NCBI GenBank assembly: GCA_013335665.1
Contig: JAAXVE010000004.1
Location: 1-20,684, forward strand
Source: Candidatus Falkowiibacteriota bacterium
GTDB lineage: Bacteria > Patescibacteriota > Patescibacteriia > Patescibacteriales > GWE2-39-37
DNA length: 20,684 nt
Direction: 5' to 3'
This document shows positions 1-5,692 of this stretch, one piece after another (the first letter of the stretch is position 1; each line of letters opens with the position of its first letter). The notes under the pieces were generated by a model, which was given only the letters and a program-made list of their open reading frames with translations, had not been told where the DNA came from and did not search any database. The position numbers were made by a program, and so were the translations under genes.

Positions 1-10
1 TTCACATAAA

Positions 11-36
11 TAAAAAAGCCGCCCTGATTCGGACGG
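11..36 (-). terminator. Rho-independent terminator of the 190-aa gene
   Basis: Read on the minus strand, a 6-bp GC-rich stem (CCGTCC / GGGCGG, one G-T pair, 6-nt loop) is followed by C and then TTTTTTATTT. It lies just past the stop of the minus-strand gene ending at 51 and is the expected terminator for it. Confidence 0.75.
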
Positions 37-50
37 AGTTGCATGTTTTT

Positions 51-623
51 TCAAGACGAATGTGTGAGAAGTTCTAATAATTGATAACCCTCCACCTCTT
101 TCAAATCCTTGAAAAGACCCCTGTTCTTAAGGCTATGCAGTTTAAATAAAAGCTCTCGGATCTGCCACAGACCTTCAATAAATTCCTCGGTGAGATTATC
201 TTTCGAATATCCGCGCTTCAACAGCATCTTCCTTACGTATTCATTCGGAATATACTCCTCGCCACTATACAATCTTCCATTGTACAAGGGCGGGGCCATG
301 TCATAAAGAAAACTTGTGGAAAAACAGACCATGCACTCACTAACTGCTTCCAGATACTGCTCTGTGAAAGCGATTGACTCGACGCCAAAAAATTCCATCA
401 CCGGCTGCATTCCCTCAAAGTTGACCCACGCTCCGTGACGCACGACTTTACCGATATATCCGACCAATAAAAGCGAGAGCTCGTCTTTTTCCGCACCGGT
501 CAAGTCCAGCGATTTGGCAATGTTCAATTCTTCGCCCCACTTGAGAGAGTTGGCGCTCCCAAAGTTCTCTTTTAGGCGATCAAACAACCTTGTCCGTTCC
601 TCATTAGAAATAATCACGTTCAT
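51..623 (-). CDS. Hypothetical protein, 190 aa, unrecognised
   Basis: I do not recognise this family. The protein is soluble-looking, acidic and probably mostly helical, with no signal peptide, membrane segment or clear catalytic motif. Visible features are a charged helical N-terminus (residues 1-50), a hydrophobic stretch SLLLVGYIGKVV near residues 49-60, and a Tyr- and Glu-rich second half. The ATG at 623 is supported by a strong SD (AAAGGAG) about 7 nt upstream. The gene stands alone, with its own terminator at 11-36 and about 240 nt of hairpin-containing spacer upstream. Its strong SD sets it apart from the SD-less core genes further right. It lies on the 3' side of the tRNA-Gln gene, so it may belong to an integrated accessory segment. 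That is inference; no integrase is visible in the window. Confidence 0.75.
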   Translation of the reverse strand: MNVIISNEERTRLFDRLKENFGSANSLKWGEELNIAKSLDLTGAEKDELSLLLVGYIGKVVRHGAWVNFEGMQPVMEFFGVESIAFTEQYLEAVSECMVCFSTSFLYDMAPPLYNGRLYSGEEYIPNEYVRKMLLKRGYSKDNLTEEFIEGLWQIRELLFKLHSLKNRGLFKDLKEVEGYQLLELLTHSS

Positions 624-750
624 CGGTTTCTCCTTTCACGCTAATGAAGTAAAAATCTTTATCCACGAACTTATATTTACTTGGTATTAAGCAAAGAGCG
701 TCGATGGTCAAAATTACCTTAAAAACAGCTTTTTGTCAAACGTATACGCA

Positions 751-789
751 GCAAAAGAAGCACCAAACTGCTGTTTGGTGTTCTTTTGC
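751..789. repeat. Long hairpin (17-bp stem, one bulge)
   Basis: The arms GCAAAAGAA-G-CACCAAAC and GTTTGGTGTTCTTTTGC pair over 17 bp with one bulged G and a 4-nt loop. It lies between the broken zinc-module gene and the 190-aa gene, only 9 nt from the next hairpin (799-829). It could be a second terminator or a small mobile palindrome. It is not followed by a clear T-run on either strand. Confidence 0.7.
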
Positions 790-798
790 ATAAAATAA

Positions 799-829
799 GT
801 GCCGCCTTCGGGAATCCCCTAGGCGGCAC
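799..829 (-). terminator. Hairpin, probable terminator of the zinc-module gene
   Basis: A perfect 9-bp GC-rich stem (GTGCCGCCT / AGGCGGCAC) with a 13-nt loop. On the minus strand it is followed by TTATTTTATG, which is a modest U-tract. It lies 38 nt past the -1 frame stop at 867, as expected for the terminator of that gene. Confidence 0.6.
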
Positions 830-919
830 ATTTGATAGTATCACGCAGTTTTTGCCAGCTGCGTTCTTACCAACTTGTATCACGAGTGTTTGCGAAGTCA
901 ATTACGACCCCGCTACTGT

Positions 920-1549
920 TCAATTTACCACCCATTCTTTCCTTGCAATTGGGGCAGAGATTTTTTTCCCTTCGAATTGCCATCCCATAACAGTAGCAAC
1001 GAACCCCATATGACCAGGGGTAATGTGGTAATTGAACTTGATCACATTGCCTGCGGCATCCATGAGCGGATAGTAACAACCATGGCATCTAATCGGCCTC
1101 ATATAGCAGGCAGTATTGGCGCTTTCAATGCCAGACACTGGCCATATGAATGGATTCTCAAGTGGAACATCCCGAATGCTGTATGTCGGCTGTTTGCATT
1201 CGCCAGTATTGAAGTTCATTATGTACTCCCCTCTAGAGCGTCCTGTCGCACACACCCAAAGCCAGGGGCTATGCTTTATGAGAGGAAAAAATTTTTGCAC
1301 CAAATCATATCCGGCTTCTAACACGCTGCGTACCATGTTTTCAGTCGGCATGGTCCAGGAGCTAAAACCTCCAAAGAGCTGTTTTCCTAAAAGCGTTGTT
1401 TGGTTTATGGCCCTATCTTGACCGAAACGCATGTCAGCAAAAGGCCCGAAAGCATCATTTGCCCACACGCATTCCCTGGTTTTTAGATAATTTTTGTCCC
1501 TCGACACTCTTTCATAGCGATCGAGGATCACACGTTTGCTCAGTTGCAC
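920..1549 (-). CDS. Second open segment of the interrupted zinc-module gene (209 aa)
   Basis: This is the longest uninterrupted stretch of the 867-1816 locus. The only in-frame start near its beginning is a GTG at 1547-1549, and I see no SD at a useful distance. The same reading frame stays open upstream to the TAG at 1586, through 12 natural-looking residues. Both facts suggest it is a continuation of the upstream segment and not an independent gene. The middle is rich in Trp, Tyr and Phe. Residues 155-158 are CHGC. After EGKK (residues 193-196) the annotated frame runs only 13 more residues to a stop. The -1 frame continues instead with LCPNCKERM and 31 residues in all, completing the second module. 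No homologue recognised. Confidence 0.5.
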   Translation of the reverse strand: MQLSKRVILDRYERVSRDKNYLKTRECVWANDAFGPFADMRFGQDRAINQTTLLGKQLFGGFSSWTMPTENMVRSVLEAGYDLVQKFFPLIKHSPWLWVCATGRSRGEYIMNFNTGECKQPTYSIRDVPLENPFIWPVSGIESANTACYMRPIRCHGCYYPLMDAAGNVIKFNYHITPGHMGFVATVMGWQFEGKKISAPIARKEWVVN

Positions 1550-1585
1550 AAATCTGTCAGGATCATTTCTCTCGCTAACACTTTC

Positions 1586-1816
1586 CTATGAAACATCCTG
1601 CCAGGAAACTTTCTGGCGCACCAGATGAATTCTCTCGCCACCTGCGTGTAGTGGACATAGATGTTTTCCTGACTTGGCATACCAACCAAATATCCTAGCG
1701 ACCCTTTCAATATCAACAATTGGAGTTCCCTCATAAAAATAGATTTCCGTATTACCTGAATCTCCCAATTTTCTAAGACATTTCTTACACACGATCGTCA
1801 TTACTTCCTGTCCCAT
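1586..1816 (-). CDS. First open segment of the interrupted zinc-module gene (76 aa)
   Basis: A short protein that begins at an ATG with the best SD of the left arm (AAGGAGGG, 5-nt spacing), so it is very likely translated. It holds C10-x2-C13 and C54-x2-H57, a possible zinc site. It ends at TAG (1586-1588), followed in the same frame by the 920-1549 segment. It could be a stand-alone small zinc protein. The close match of its module to the one in the downstream segment makes an N-terminal piece of a longer protein more likely. Function unknown. Confidence 0.6.
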   Translation of the reverse strand: MGQEVMTIVCKKCLRKLGDSGNTEIYFYEGTPIVDIERVARIFGWYAKSGKHLCPLHAGGERIHLVRQKVSWQDVS

Positions 1817-1860
1817 AGCTGCCCTCCTTGCCTTTGGTTGTGTTGGATTTAAATACTTTA

Positions 1861-1913
1861 TACGAACTGCTAATCAAATAATTAAAAAATAATTACTTGA
1901 TTAGCAGTTCGTA
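1861..1913. repeat. 53-nt near-perfect palindrome upstream of the zinc-module gene
   Basis: A 17-bp perfect inverted repeat (arms 1861-1877 and 1897-1913, starting TACGAACTGC) is extended inward, past one A-C mismatch, by TAATTA / TAATTA around a 5-A loop. It is centred about 70 bp upstream of the start codon at 1816, where a promoter would be expected. It may be an operator for a dimeric regulator, a leader or cruciform structure, or the end of a mobile palindrome. It has no GC-rich core with a T-run, so it does not look like an ordinary terminator. Confidence 0.8.
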
Positions 1914-1981
1914 ATTTATTTAATGAACCGTAATATCGCAGGTTATTATAAAACTTAAAACAAGTCAATGTCATATGCCAA

Positions 1982-2009
1982 AAACACACCATGGTAAAGT
2001 GGTGTGTTT
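1982..2009. terminator. Hairpin, possible bidirectional terminator
   Basis: A perfect 10-bp stem (AAACACACCA / TGGTGTGTTT) with an 8-nt loop. On the minus strand it ends in TTTTTGG, on the plus strand in TTTC, so it could stop transcription either way. No gene end lies directly next to it, so a role as a mobile palindrome is equally possible. Confidence 0.5.
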
Positions 2010-2016
2010 CGGCAAT

Positions 2017-2049
2017 GCCACGCGATGAGCGCAGCGAATTTTGCGTGGC
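2017..2049. repeat. Imperfect palindrome GCCACGC...GCGTGGC
   Basis: Seven-base arms (2017-2023, 2043-2049) flank a GC-rich middle containing gagcgcagcgaa, typical of dispersed REP-like palindromes. The 9-mer ATGCCACGC at 2015-2023 recurs at 2162-2170 inside the tRNA terminator. The right arm runs into the 17-bp tRNA-tail duplicate at 2048. Confidence 0.5.
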
Positions 2050-2064
2050 TCGGGGATAGAGATT
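2048..2064. repeat. 17-bp duplicate of the tRNA-Gln 3' end (att-like, outer copy)
   Basis: These 17 bases (gctcggggatagagatt) are identical to 2200-2216, which run from the T-loop to one base past the discriminator of the tRNA-Gln gene. No tRNA body is attached to this copy. Duplicated tRNA 3' ends are the usual footprint of tyrosine-recombinase integration. Only 135 bp separate the copies and no integrase is seen, so the event may be old, nested or partly deleted. Confidence 0.6.
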
Positions 2065-2150
2065 TACCCCTACGCTGGCGCTCCGGGGCATAAACTCTTG
2101 CCCGCCGAAGCTTTAGCATAGGAGGGTCTCATCTCTTTCTCTGAAACATA
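2065..2150. repeat. GC-rich REP-like palindromic spacer
   Basis: Imperfect palindromes such as CCCGCCGAAGC...GGAGGG (about 2101-2126) and a CCCC...GGGG pair (about 2066-2086) fill the space between the outer att-like copy and the tRNA terminator. There is no convincing ORF. The composition resembles dispersed intergenic palindromes. Confidence 0.35.
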
Positions 2151-2195
2151 AAAATAGGGATATGCCACGCTAGCGCTTAGGCATATCCCTATTTT
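2151..2195 (-). terminator. Terminator of tRNA-Gln
   Basis: A perfect 16-bp inverted repeat (arms 2151-2166 and 2180-2195, AAAATAGGGATATGCC) with a 13-nt loop. On the minus strand it ends in TATTTTTATG, 5 nt after the tRNA 3' end. Confidence 0.8.
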
Positions 2196-2199
2196 CTTT

Positions 2200-2216
2200 G
2201 CTCGGGGATAGAGATT
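2200..2216. repeat. 17-bp att-like copy inside the tRNA-Gln 3' end
   Basis: Inner copy of the direct repeat whose other copy is 2048-2064. It spans part of the T-loop, the T-stem 3' strand, the acceptor 3' strand, the discriminator and one more base. Confidence 0.6.
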
Positions 2217-2271
2217 CGAACTCCAATAAACAGGACCAGAACCTGTTGTCCTACCATTAGACGATCCCCGA
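2201..2271 (-). tRNA. tRNA-Gln (anticodon CUG)
   Basis: A 71-nt cloverleaf folds on the minus strand. The acceptor stem is TCGGGGA / TCCCCGA (7 bp) with discriminator G. The D-arm contains AATGGTAGG. The anticodon arm is ACAGG-TTCTGGT-CCTGT, with CTG in the anticodon position. The T-arm is TGGAG-TTCGAAT-CTCTA. The U1-A72 pair and G73 fit glutamine identity. CCA is not encoded (GCA follows), so CCA would be added after transcription. The 3' end carries the 17-bp sequence duplicated at 2048-2064. Confidence 0.93.
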
Positions 2272-2295
2272 ATGGGTTGATTTTAATCACAAATA

Positions 2296-2310
2296 AGGCT
2301 TTGAAAGCCT
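2296..2310 (-). terminator. Weak hairpin after the patatin-like gene
   Basis: A small stem (AGGCT-TTCAA-AGCCT) followed on the minus strand by TATTTGTG. It lies 23 nt past the patatin-like stop. It is a plausible but weak terminator, with a short stem and a broken U-tract. Confidence 0.4.
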
Positions 2311-2333
2311 CGTATGCAATTGTAATTAATATT

Positions 2334-3212
2334 CTAAAAGTTGTCAATTGCTTCCCTGATCTGAGGAATTACCGCCTGCGTAGCCTTGACCCCGGCTGCA
2401 ATAAACCCTTGTGCATTGAAAAACTTAAAACTGGAAACTACGCCGTTGCCGTTAAGATCAGGTTTGACCATAATCACGCGCTGATGCTCAGTCTGGCCAT
2501 CCCAAACCGACTTATTGCGTATAATTTCATATGACTGCATCAAGGTAAAAATCAGCCCAGGCTTCTCTTTCAGCTTGCTTCCCCGCTTTAACACGAGATC
2601 GACAGCCACCACGATATCAGCACCCCAAGCCAAAGCCTCGGCTATGGGCGTCGGGCTGGCCACCCCGCCATCGATCAAATAGCGGCCGCCGACTTTGACC
2701 GGAGGAAACACTCCAGGCACAGCAATGCTGGCCTGAATCGCATCAGACATGTCCCCGCGCGACATCACGACCGGCTGGCCATCAGCCAAGTCAGTGGCGA
2801 TTACATGGACCGGGATATTAGCGTCCCCAAAATGCGCATTTTTGATCAATCGATCGATATAGCGATGCGCTTTCTTGCCGCGGATCAGCGATTGCCGTGG
2901 CAAGGTCAGGTCTACCAATTCCTTTATGGCTTTGCGCTTATTAAAACTCTTCGCTTCGATCTCCAGTTTATCCAAGTCATAACCGATAGCATAGCATGAT
3001 CCGATAAGCGCTCCCATGCTCGTACCGAAAATCACATCGAATCTTATTTCTGCAGCCTCCAACGCCTTAAGTACGCCGATATGGGCCAAACCGCGCGCGC
3101 CACCACCGCCTAAGACTAAGGCGACTTTCGGTCTTTTTTTACTGATTATTTTAGATTTTTCTAATGTTTTTTTGGACATAACAAAAAGACAAGCATAATA
3201 ACCGGTCCGCAT
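2334..3212 (-). CDS. Patatin-like phospholipase (RssA/NTE type)
   Basis: A 292-aa patatin-fold serine hydrolase, expected to hydrolyse acyl esters of phospholipids or related lipids with a Ser-Asp dyad. The oxyanion motif GGGGARG is at residues 35-41, the nucleophile elbow GTSMG at 63-67 (Ser65), and the catalytic Asp in DGG at 181-183. All key residues are present and the length is normal for bacterial stand-alone patatins. The ATG at 3212 lies 4 nt after the dnaX stop, so translation is probably coupled to dnaX. An alternative in-frame ATG at 3179 (residue 12) would remove a hydrophobic, non-conserved start and leave MSKKTLEK. Neither start has a clear SD. There is no signal peptide of ordinary form. 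The physiological substrate cannot be told; membrane lipid turnover or use of host lipids is speculation. Confidence 0.9.
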   Translation of the reverse strand: MRTGYYACLFVMSKKTLEKSKIISKKRPKVALVLGGGGARGLAHIGVLKALEAAEIRFDVIFGTSMGALIGSCYAIGYDLDKLEIEAKSFNKRKAIKELVDLTLPRQSLIRGKKAHRYIDRLIKNAHFGDANIPVHVIATDLADGQPVVMSRGDMSDAIQASIAVPGVFPPVKVGGRYLIDGGVASPTPIAEALAWGADIVVAVDLVLKRGSKLKEKPGLIFTLMQSYEIIRNKSVWDGQTEHQRVIMVKPDLNGNGVVSSFKFFNAQGFIAAGVKATQAVIPQIREAIDNF

Positions 3213-3216
3213 AGAC

Positions 3217-4830
3217 TCAGCCTACGATCTTGCCGCCAAAAGCTTTAAGCAAATTGTCGACCATCTGTTCGCCTTGCGGGGACACGGCCGGACCGGCAGC
3301 ATTTGGAATTGCCGACTCATTTTTCGGCTCAAGCTGGGCCGGATCAGTCGAAACTGTCACTTCCAATTGCTCGTCTACGACCGCCTCGATAGTCAGGCTG
3401 GTAGCATAAGTCTCGTGCAACACGCGCTCCAGCAAGGCTTTGATCGTCGGATCACTCACTCGATCCTTGTGAAATTTGTATTTGAAAGCCAAGCACAGTT
3501 CGTTTCCATTCAAACTCTTTGGCTGACAGACCTTCAATATGAAAGATAAGGAATGGTTATAGTTCTTAACGCGGGCCAAAAACTCCGACCAGCGGGCAAT
3601 GATCAGCTCATAATCAAACTCACCTGCAGGAACTGCAGGGGCCAAGGAGTGGGTCTGCACTTGTTCTACTGGCTCTGCTTGTGCCGACGCAGCAACTGCG
3701 GTCTTTGGCGCGGAAGGCTGGGCGACGGCGGCAGGCGCTGCTGTGCACAGGCGAACAATTGCCAGTTCAAATGGCAGCTGCAAGATAAAGCTCGACTTCA
3801 GCTCGTTAGCCGTCCTGACGAACTGTTCGATATAAGCCACTATCTGCTCCTGCGTCAAAGCCTTATTAGCCTGATTCAGACGCAGCTCCAGCGCTTCGCC
3901 CATCTCCAACCCGAGCCAATCGCTCAAAGCCGGATTTATCTTAATCATAAGAAGCTTGCGCAATATCTCGACCAAATCCCCCACGAACACTCGCAAATCA
4001 ACACCTTCGTTCAATAATTTATTAATCAGCTGAATACCGGAAGCCGTATCTTTCTTGCCAAGCATTTCTATCAAATTAACCACTTCGGACAAATCGCTGC
4101 GCGGAATCACCAAGTCGGCATCGGCCTGATCTATCTTATCCCCGCCCATATTGACCAGTTGTCCCAATAAACTCTCAGCATCGCGCATGTGGCCGTCAGC
4201 GTGGCGTGCGATCGACTCTAATATGCCCTTTTCAACTGTGATATTTTCCTGACTGGCGATATGATTCAGTTTGCGCACCACTTCAGCCATGCTGATACGT
4301 TTGAAATCAAAACGCTGGCAGCGCGAAATGATGGTCTGCGGCACTTTGTGCACCTCGGTCGTACACAGCACGAACACTACGGATTCCGGCGGCTCCTCAA
4401 GAGTCTTTAACAAGGCATTCCAGGCGGCCGTCGAAAGCATGTGCACCTCGTCTATGATAAAAACCTTGCGTTTCAATTTTGTCGGCGAAATACGTGCCGT
4501 CGCAATAATGCTCTCGCGGACATTGTCTACGCCGGTATGGCTGGCTGCGTCGATTTCCACCACGTCAAAGCTGCGGCCCGAGACGATCTCCACGCAGGCT
4601 TCGCAAGTACCGCAAGGCTCAAATTGCCCCGGCTTGATATTCAAGCAGTTAGCCGCTGTCGCTAAGACACGAGCCAGGGTAGTCTTGCCGACAGCCCGAG
4701 GACCGCAAAACAAATAAGCGTGAGCCAGCTGATTAGCCGAAAGTTCATGCTGCAAGATTAATTTTATATGATTCTGCCCCACTACTTCGGAAAAATTCTG
4801 GGGGCGGTACTTTTGATACAGAGTTGCCAT
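3217..4830 (-). CDS. dnaX: DNA polymerase III subunit gamma/tau
   Basis: A 537-aa clamp-loader ATPase that loads the sliding clamp for replicative DNA polymerase III. Walker A GPRAVGKT is at residues 43-50 (Ala where Gly is usual after the Arg). A zinc-binding set follows (C62, C73, C76, C79). Walker B IIDEVHML is at 125-132, the sensor-1 region LCTTEV at 155-160, and the arginine-finger motif SRC at 169-171. Domain III follows, then an Ala/Pro-rich linker around 365-395 and a C-terminal tau-like domain. No A6G slippery site is visible in the gene, so E. coli-style production of a short gamma form by frameshift is not supported. There is no SD before the ATG; the bases just upstream are AT-rich. 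The patatin-like gene follows after 4 nt. Confidence 0.97.
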   Translation of the reverse strand: MATLYQKYRPQNFSEVVGQNHIKLILQHELSANQLAHAYLFCGPRAVGKTTLARVLATAANCLNIKPGQFEPCGTCEACVEIVSGRSFDVVEIDAASHTGVDNVRESIIATARISPTKLKRKVFIIDEVHMLSTAAWNALLKTLEEPPESVVFVLCTTEVHKVPQTIISRCQRFDFKRISMAEVVRKLNHIASQENITVEKGILESIARHADGHMRDAESLLGQLVNMGGDKIDQADADLVIPRSDLSEVVNLIEMLGKKDTASGIQLINKLLNEGVDLRVFVGDLVEILRKLLMIKINPALSDWLGLEMGEALELRLNQANKALTQEQIVAYIEQFVRTANELKSSFILQLPFELAIVRLCTAAPAAVAQPSAPKTAVAASAQAEPVEQVQTHSLAPAVPAGEFDYELIIARWSEFLARVKNYNHSLSFILKVCQPKSLNGNELCLAFKYKFHKDRVSDPTIKALLERVLHETYATSLTIEAVVDEQLEVTVSTDPAQLEPKNESAIPNAAGPAVSPQGEQMVDNLLKAFGGKIVG

Positions 4831-4841
4831 ATTATATGCGA

Positions 4842-4864
4842 AAAAGCGCCTCGTCCGCGCTTTT
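4842..4864 (-). terminator. Hairpin just upstream of dnaX
   Basis: An 8-bp stem (AAAAGCGC / GCGCTTTT) with a 7-nt loop, followed by TTTTTC on the minus strand. It lies 12 nt upstream of the dnaX ATG. It could terminate or attenuate read-through from the 216-aa gene, or be a leader hairpin of dnaX. Confidence 0.5.
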
Positions 4865-4920
4865 GTAAGATTTCAACAAATATAAACCTATTTTACCGAT
4901 TAACTTGATTTAAAGCAAGT

Positions 4921-4944
4921 AAGGGCCGGATTGCTCCGGCCCTT
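4921..4944 (-). terminator. Strong hairpin after the 216-aa gene
   Basis: A perfect 10-bp GC-rich stem (AAGGGCCGGA / TCCGGCCCTT) with a 4-nt loop, 16 nt past the stop of the minus-strand gene ending at 4961. The following minus-strand bases (ACTTGCTTTAAAT) hold only a weak U-tract. It is a terminator, or a transcript 3'-end stabiliser. Confidence 0.6.
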
Positions 4945-4960
4945 AGCTAATATTTGATAA

Positions 4961-5611
4961 TTATTTCTTTATGATATTCTCTACCGCTGCCCAACGGGTT
5001 TCGCCAAGTTTGGGCACAAGGATAACCACCTCATCGCCATCATCACCCTTAAAATAAGTTATGCTGGCATTGAGCAATTTCCAAGTCTTTGTACCGACTA
5101 CTGCCACAAAATCATTGTCGCTCAAGCGGCGCAACTGACCGACTAAGCGGCTGCGATCGACTGGGCCGATCTGCTTATATAAAAATGTTCCGTTCTTAGT
5201 GATAGTAAGCTTTAGCATGTCACCCTCGACTAACTTCGATTTAGAAGCGTAGTTGGCCGAAATTCGATATTCGTGGCCATCCGGGCCGATCATGCTCTCC
5301 CCGTTAAAGACACCTTCGATGACATTTTCAGCATCATCCGTCTCGGCTGAGACCAATTTAAGCGAATTTGCCAAACTCTGAGCCTCTTGGACGCTGAGAC
5401 TGTCGCTTTCCAGCAATTTCAACAGCTGTTCACTTGACTCCTTGATGTGACCTAGCAGCTTGCGCATCAGCACAACCTTATTCTGGTTTAACATCAATGA
5501 ATCAGCCTCCTTTTCAACCTGGTCAGCATTGGCAACTGCATCTCCCCCTAACTGTGCAAGTTCGTTTGATAAATCCAACCCATCCTGGTTGTTGTAAAGT
5601 TCGTCCGTCAT
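4961..5611 (-). CDS. Conserved CPR-type hypothetical protein, 216 aa
   Basis: Function unknown. Residues 1-70 are acidic and helical, probably coiled coil (heptad-like Leu/Val pattern, LMRKLLGHIKESSEQLLKLL). Residues 98-216 look like a compact beta-rich domain with GESMIGPDGHEYRISANYASKS (split here as GESMIGPDGHEY then RISANYASKS, 104-125) and a C-terminal IDDGD-like acidic turn near 190. From memory, proteins of this architecture recur in Parcubacteria-type genomes, but no biochemical role is known to me. No signal peptide or transmembrane segment. No SD; the leader is A/T-rich. It lies 81 nt after the receiver-domain gene and 130 nt before dnaX, with two hairpins in between, so it may be a separate transcription unit. 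Confidence 0.8.
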   Translation of the reverse strand: MTDELYNNQDGLDLSNELAQLGGDAVANADQVEKEADSLMLNQNKVVLMRKLLGHIKESSEQLLKLLESDSLSVQEAQSLANSLKLVSAETDDAENVIEGVFNGESMIGPDGHEYRISANYASKSKLVEGDMLKLTITKNGTFLYKQIGPVDRSRLVGQLRRLSDNDFVAVVGTKTWKLLNASITYFKGDDGDEVVILVPKLGETRWAAVENIIKK

Positions 5612-5692
5612 AAATTTTTCTTTTATTTTTAAGTTTTGTTATGTTAGCTTGATTTGTATTTTTTGTAAAGATTTTTTTACAAGCCGCTTTTC

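Larger units (their letters stand above)
867..1816 (-). pseudogene. Interrupted tandem zinc-ribbon-like protein (amber codon plus -1 frameshift)
   Basis: Read through two lesions, this stretch encodes one protein of about 316 residues. The first lesion is an in-frame TAG at 1586-1588. The second is a -1 step at a run of seven A (plus-strand T7, 961-967). The product would carry two modules of the form CxxC, 40 residues, CP-x-(C/H): C10/C13/C54/H57, and, in composite numbering, C244/C247/C288/C291. The modules have equal spacing, a Gly-Trp pair at the same position and about 14 of 48 identical residues, so they look like an internal duplication. The last CPxC pair exists only in the -1 frame, which argues that this frame is truly coding. 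A strong SD (AAGGAGGG, 5-nt spacing) precedes the ATG at 1816. It may be a decaying gene, a recoded gene, or a gene with assembly errors. Function is unknown; nucleic-acid or protein binding would be a guess from the zinc-like motifs. Confidence 0.65.

Noticed and set aside
867..1088. A separate small ORF on the minus strand containing LCPNCKERM
   Set aside because: Its first half (LPHYPWSYGVRCYCYG and so on) is a shifted reading of the upstream frame. Only the part after the A7 run looks real, and it fits as the -1 continuation of the larger gene.
1540..1734. A 64-aa minus-strand ORF bridging the TAG site
   Set aside because: It overlaps both segments of the zinc-module gene in another frame and has no SD. 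The in-frame segments carry the matching modules, so this is a shadow.
1882..2091. A 69-aa minus-strand ORF in the palindrome cluster
   Set aside because: It is made of hairpin arms and the tRNA-tail repeat, with no SD and no protein-like pattern.
3217..4830. Programmed frameshift in dnaX to make a short gamma form
   Set aside because: I looked for an A6G-type slippery run on the coding strand and saw none within the gene.
4830..4840. TATAAT-like sequence directly before the dnaX ATG as a promoter
   Set aside because: A -10 box there would start transcription inside the coding sequence, so it cannot serve the annotated start.
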